From Firmicutes bacterium CAG:345 (GTDB taxonomy: Bacteria > Bacillota_I > Bacilli_A > RFN20 > CAG-288): a DNA stretch of 64,000 nucleotides. The notes below the pieces were generated by a model. The model was not told where the DNA came from. It made no database searches and was given only the letters and a program-made list of their open reading frames with translations. Of this stretch, positions 63,669-64,000 are shown piece by piece. The stretch spans positions 75,691 through 139,690 of the forward strand of contig FR893383.1 of assembly GCA_000433315.1 (NCBI GenBank), in the 5' to 3' direction. How positions within the stretch are numbered: position 1 is the first letter of the stretch; every line of letters begins with the position of its first letter. The position numbers were made by a program, and so were the translations under genes.

Positions 63669-64000
63669 ATGACAAAAATTGATGGTATACTTCTTAAGCA
63701 AATGATCATTTCAGGAGCTAATAATCTATATAATAATTATCCTGAAGTCGATGCGCTTAACGTTTTCCCAGTACCTGATGGTGATACTGGCACTAACATG
63801 AATTTAACTATTTCTTCTGGAGCTAAAGAAATCGCAACAAGAAATGATGCTTCTGTCTATGATGTTGCTAAAGCTTTTTCCCGTGGTTTATTGATGGGAG
63901 CTAGAGGAAACTCTGGTGTTATCCTTTCACAAATTTTCAGAGGTTTTGCCCAAGGTCTCAAAGGAAAAATAGAAGCTACAGCTCAAGATATTTCCGACGC
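63669..64000 (+). CDS. fakA: fatty acid kinase A (DAK domain), 3' end beyond window
   Basis: The first 110 residues are present, translated by hand: NVFPVPDGDTGTNMNLTISS and GARGNSGVILSQIFRGFAQG, the ATP/Mg-binding motifs of the DAK kinase domain. FakA phosphorylates fatty acids held by FakB for phospholipid synthesis. It starts 19 nt after the Gls24 gene with an AGAAAGAGAAG ribosome site. The C-terminal FakB-binding part is outside the window. Confidence 0.93.
   Translation, partial: MTKIDGILLKQMIISGANNLYNNYPEVDALNVFPVPDGDTGTNMNLTISSGAKEIATRNDASVYDVAKAFSRGLLMGARGNSGVILSQIFRGFAQGLKGKIEATAQDISD

Overview
The window reads as about 30% GC chromosome from an anaerobic Gram-positive bacterium of the Bacilli, most like the uncultured gut lineages related to Mollicutes and Erysipelotrichia. 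The signs are WhiA, HprK, RNase Y/YmdB, Gls24/FakA, a pyruvate:ferredoxin oxidoreductase, many lipoproteins with serine-rich linkers behind the lipobox, and TGA used as a stop (standard code). Placement below class is a guess.

Layout. 1-10.6 kb: pyruvate:ferredoxin oxidoreductase (cut by the window edge), galU, a Crh-like HPr paralogue with a cre-like site in its promoter, alr, htpG, and an ECF sigma / membrane protein / subtilase run in which the protease has Glu at the catalytic Asp position. 10.7-16 kb: tRNA-Lys, a secreted endonuclease I lipoprotein, the rny-ymdB operon, a nicotinamidase-like enzyme and a Bax-inhibitor-1-like protein. 16.8-21.3 kb: tRNA-Gln and the hprK-lgt-HAD-trxB-whiA operon; TrxB has lost its usual NADPH-binding motifs. 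21.4-28.3 kb: MarR plus MacB-type ABC transporter, a shattered surface-protein pseudogene, a TetR regulator, a C69 dipeptidase and a tyrosine phosphatase.

28.5-39 kb is accessory and partly decayed. It holds three tRNAs (Leu, Arg, Leu), an AlkD fragment, a phosphoesterase broken in an A-tract, a duplicated tRNA-Leu 3' flank joined to a truncated copy of a nearby uracil-DNA-glycosylase-like gene, a DUF4143 ATPase behind three phased repeats, an XRE regulator and a frameshifted membrane protein.

39-51.4 kb is the most remarkable segment. A FecCD-type metal-chelate importer (binding lipoprotein, two permeases, ATPase) is followed by two transglutaminase-like lipoproteins, a 1007-residue repeat lipoprotein and three nitrogenase-superfamily genes: a NifH-type [4Fe-4S] ATPase and two short NifD/NifK-type subunits. 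Their likely cluster ligands resemble those of dark-operative protochlorophyllide reductase (BchNB) more than nitrogenase. I infer a system that imports a metal chelate or tetrapyrrole and reduces it in the cytoplasm; the substrate is unknown.

51.5-64 kb: an ATC-hydrolase-family protein, a DUF1848 protein, a MarR-controlled heterodimeric ABC exporter with a PAP2 phosphatase, a LysR regulator divergent from a flavodoxin and two aldo-keto reductases, a histidine phosphatase, a MATE exporter, and Gls24 with the start of fakA.
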